Assembly: GCA_015767395.1 (NCBI GenBank) | Contig: JADWMI010000013.1 | Span: 11,347-19,183 of the forward strand | Direction of reading: 5' to 3' | Origin: Bacteroidota bacterium | Lineage (GTDB): Bacteria; Bacteroidota; Bacteroidia; Flavobacteriales; Flavobacteriaceae | Length of the DNA: 7,837 bases | Shown: in pieces, positions 5,903 through 7,837 of the stretch | How the letters are laid out: every line of letters starts with the position of its first letter | How positions within the stretch are numbered: the stretch's first letter is position 1 | Program-made: the position numbers and the translations under genes | The notes under the pieces: generated by a model | The model's database searches: none | What the model was told of the DNA's origin: nothing | What the model saw: only the letters and a program-made list of their open reading frames with translations

Positions 5903-7306
5903 ATGAAAAAAATATTAAGTATCGTGTTGTTTTCTGCTTTAGGAGGGGTTTTAACTTTAGGTGGTTATAAATTATTTATCGAAAAACCTCAAGTAGTTAT
6001 TGAAACCCCTGTGTCTCAACCTGCTGCAGTTCAAACAACTTTTACCAATACTGTTGTCGATGCAATGGAAAATACAGACTTTACCGTTGCAGCTGAAAAA
6101 ACGCTTAATTCTGTAGTGCACGTTAAAAACACATCGTATAAAACAGTTAGAGATCCTTTTAAAGAATATTTTTATGGGCAAGGAAGTGGAAGTAGACAAT
6201 ATTCTCAAATTGGAACTGGAAGCGGTGTTATTATTTCTTCTGACGGTTATATTATTACAAACAATCATGTAGTTAAAGGCGCTTCAGAAATTGAAGTTAC
6301 TTTAAACAATAAAAAGGTATTGAATGCAAGGTTAATAGGAACTGATTCAACAAACGATATTGCATTGTTAAAAGTTGAATCTGAAGAATTACCCTACATT
6401 CCATTTGGGAATTCTGATGGTGTTCGAGTTGGTGAATGGGTATTGGCTGTTGGAAATCCATATAATTTAACATCTACTGTAACGGCCGGGATTGTCAGTG
6501 CGAAGGCCAGAGATTTAACAGGAAATAACGGTGTAGATTCCTTTATTCAAACCGATGCAGCTGTGAATCCAGGAAATAGTGGTGGCGCTTTGGTGAATAC
6601 CAGAGGTGAGTTGATTGGTATTAATACCGCTATTTCTTCACAAACTGGCTCTTTTGTCGGCTATTCATTTGCCGTACCTTCGAATATTGCAAAAAAAGTA
6701 ATTGAAGATTTAATGGAGTTTGGGAATGTGCAAACTGCTATTTTAGGAGTTCGAGGAGGTGAATTGAATAGTAAAGTAGCTTCTAGTTTAGAGATAGAGA
6801 ATACAGAAGGTTTTTATATCTCTGAGGTTACTAAAAACTCAGGAGCTAAAAAAGCGGGATTAGAAGCTAATGATATCATCATTAAATTAAATGAGGTGAA
6901 AATATCGACCTATGCGGATTTAACAGGTTTTTTAAGAACAAAAAGACCAAATGATAACATAGTAGTTACTTATTTAAGAGGAGGAGAAGAAATGAAAGCA
7001 AATGTAGTTTTAACTAAGAATGAAGTTAGTACTATTTCTAATTTGGGGTTAGCATTGAAAAATTTGGATGCTAAGGAGTTGAAAAAACTTGATATTACAA
7101 ACGGGGTTGAAATTACAGATATTACCAATAAAGAATTGGCATATTATGGTGTTAAGGAAGGATTTGTAATCATAGCAATAAATAATGAAAAAGTTTATAC
7201 CGTTGATGATGTTACCAATTTGATTACTAATAAATCAAAGGGAGAAGTTATAAGAATTGAAATGATAAATCTGGATGGTGAAATAGAGCGTTATATTTTT
7301 AGATAA
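5903..7306 (+). CDS. htrA: HtrA/Deg-family envelope serine protease with two PDZ-type regions
   Basis: A 467-residue S1C-family protease and chaperone for misfolded envelope proteins. An N-terminal hydrophobic segment (about 4-20) exports it; with no clear signal-peptidase site or lipobox it may stay anchored. The trypsin-like domain (about 60-270) carries the full triad: His122 in TNNHVV, Asp152 in NDIALLK, and Ser226 in NPGNSGGAL. GTGSGVIIS (104-112) and GYSFAVPS (253-260) are standard strands. The first PDZ domain (about 280-372) is clear, with GFYISEVTKNSGAKKAGL (303-320) and DIIIKLN (324-330). The second region (about 380-467) is much diverged but keeps the order GVKEGFVIIAINNEKV (416-431). 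ATG at 5903 is followed by a typical MKK signal start and is preceded by a -7 element. It stands alone, divergent from dapF and convergent with the DsrE-like gene. DegP, DegQ and DegS roles cannot be separated from sequence; two PDZ regions argue against DegS. Confidence 0.95.
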   Translation: MKKILSIVLFSALGGVLTLGGYKLFIEKPQVVIETPVSQPAAVQTTFTNTVVDAMENTDFTVAAEKTLNSVVHVKNTSYKTVRDPFKEYFYGQGSGSRQYSQIGTGSGVIISSDGYIITNNHVVKGASEIEVTLNNKKVLNARLIGTDSTNDIALLKVESEELPYIPFGNSDGVRVGEWVLAVGNPYNLTSTVTAGIVSAKARDLTGNNGVDSFIQTDAAVNPGNSGGALVNTRGELIGINTAISSQTGSFVGYSFAVPSNIAKKVIEDLMEFGNVQTAILGVRGGELNSKVASSLEIENTEGFYISEVTKNSGAKKAGLEANDIIIKLNEVKISTYADLTGFLRTKRPNDNIVVTYLRGGEEMKANVVLTKNEVSTISNLGLALKNLDAKELKKLDITNGVEITDITNKELAYYGVKEGFVIIAINNEKVYTVDDVTNLITNKSKGEVIRIEMINLDGEIERYIFR

Positions 7307-7327
7307 CATTCTAGGATTTGAATAAAA

Positions 7328-7363
7328 AAAAGGTCGTTTAAAAGAATTTTTAAACGACCTTTT
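7328..7363. terminator. Bidirectional intrinsic terminator after the htrA gene
   Basis: A perfect 16-bp inverted repeat has arms at 7328-7343 and 7348-7363, with a GAAT loop and a GGTCG/CGACC core. On the minus strand the stem runs into eight T (complement of 7324-7331); on the plus strand there are only four T. It therefore looks stronger for the DsrE-like gene (stop at 7383) but should also serve the protease gene (stop at 7306). Confidence 0.9.
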
Positions 7364-7382
7364 GAATTATTGAGGTTTGTTA

Positions 7383-7837
7383 TTAGGTAAAGATAATTTG
7401 TGTTCTATCTCCATCACACAATTCATAAAACTGTCCAATAGTAATGATATCTTCAACTTCTTCTGAAAGATCTTTCATTTCCAGTTTAAACATATCAACA
7501 GCTAATTTACAAGCATAAATTGCACCACCACCAGCTGTAATCATTTCTAAAAATTCATCAACAGGAGGCATATCTAATGCTTCCATTTGTTTACGCATCA
7601 TCCCTGATACTGCAGATTCAACACCAGGTAAACCACCAAGCATAGTTGGAAATGGTATATTGCCTGGCATTCGCATTGCTGGGTTTCCAGTAGTTGCTGT
7701 ATGTAATTTATTCATGGCTTTTTTGGTGATTCCGTCTAAGCCGAAAAATGTAAAAAATACATTGGTTTCAATACCTTCCATTACAGCACCATTTGCCATA
7801 ACCAAAGTTGCATAAACATCTTCTAAACTTCCTTTAG
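7383..7837 (-). CDS. DsrE/DsrF-like family protein, N-terminus beyond the window edge
   Basis: About 150 residues are visible, and the frame stays open to the right edge. The in-frame TTG at 7805 is not a credible start, because coding sequence upstream of it (KGSLEDVYATL) fits the family. The protein resembles the DsrE/DsrF/DsrH-like group sometimes annotated as a peroxiredoxin-family or YrkE-like protein. Matching parts are the early KGSLEDVYA..VMANGA helix, the NVFFTFFGLDGI strand, a variable Met-, Gly- and Pro-rich middle, and the C-terminal AIYACKLAVDMF block. The Cys of that block (7509-7511) is the conserved Cys expected to handle sulfur or thiol chemistry; a second Cys lies near the end in YELCDGD. 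Relatives take part in sulfur transfer or thiol redox reactions, but the substrate is unknown. Only about 10-25 residues seem to be missing. No sulfur-metabolism neighbour is visible. Confidence 0.83.
   Translation of the reverse strand, partial: KGSLEDVYATLVMANGAVMEGIETNVFFTFFGLDGITKKAMNKLHTATTGNPAMRMPGNIPFPTMLGGLPGVESAVSGMMRKQMEALDMPPVDEFLEMITAGGGAIYACKLAVDMFKLEMKDLSEEVEDIITIGQFYELCDGDRTQIIFT

Noticed and set aside
5972..6268. Minus-strand open frame inside the htrA gene
   Set aside because: It is antisense to the protease domain with low-complexity Asn, Arg and Cys composition typical of a shadow frame.
7803..7805. TTG as the start codon of the DsrE-like gene
   Set aside because: Ten further in-frame codons upstream match the family, so the true start is outside the window.

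Overview
The window looks like a piece of the chromosome of a member of the Bacteroidota, most likely class Flavobacteriia. The evidence is strong AT richness, the DnaA sequence type, matches to the Bacteroidota -7 promoter consensus TAnnTTTG, little sign of Shine-Dalgarno sequences, and a gene set typical of this group. Nothing visible points to a plasmid, prophage, CRISPR array or defence island. Nearly all of it is compact housekeeping sequence, with one gene-free stretch of about 450 bases.

Layout: (1) Bases 1-2265, plus strand: the 3' three quarters of dnaA (its start lies off the left edge), then a low-molecular-weight protein tyrosine phosphatase, then a short RsmI-like SAM-dependent methyltransferase. 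They are packed with a 5-bp gap and a 1-bp overlap, so they are probably one transcript, ended by a perfect 18-bp hairpin terminator at 2264-2304. (2) Bases 2327-2956, minus strand: an exported lysozyme-fold protein resembling a lytic transglycosylase, convergent with the dnaA group, with its own -7 promoter element. (3) Bases 2957-3402: AT-rich DNA without a gene, holding a 16-bp inverted repeat that brackets 67 bases. (4) Bases 3403-5740, minus strand: a tight operon read dapF, then a GNAT acetyltransferase, then mltG, with a 0-bp junction and an 11-bp overlap. (5) Bases 5741-5902: a divergent promoter region between dapF and an HtrA-type protease, carrying a helically phased series of GTTAA motifs. 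(6) Bases 5903-7306, plus strand: an HtrA/Deg serine protease with two PDZ-type regions. (7) Bases 7328-7363: a second bidirectional hairpin terminator. (8) Bases 7383-7837, minus strand: a DsrE/DsrF-like protein whose N-terminus lies beyond the right edge.

The main functional theme is the cell envelope. DapF makes meso-diaminopimelate for peptidoglycan and lysine, MltG cuts nascent glycan strands at the inner membrane, the exported lytic-transglycosylase-like protein probably acts on the same polymer, and the HtrA protease handles misfolded envelope proteins. The dnaA group links replication initiation with a phosphatase and a methyltransferase. I see no convincing new multi-gene system. The most interesting signals are non-coding: the phased GTTAA array, the near-leaderless arrangement in front of dapF, and the inverted repeat in the gene-free stretch.
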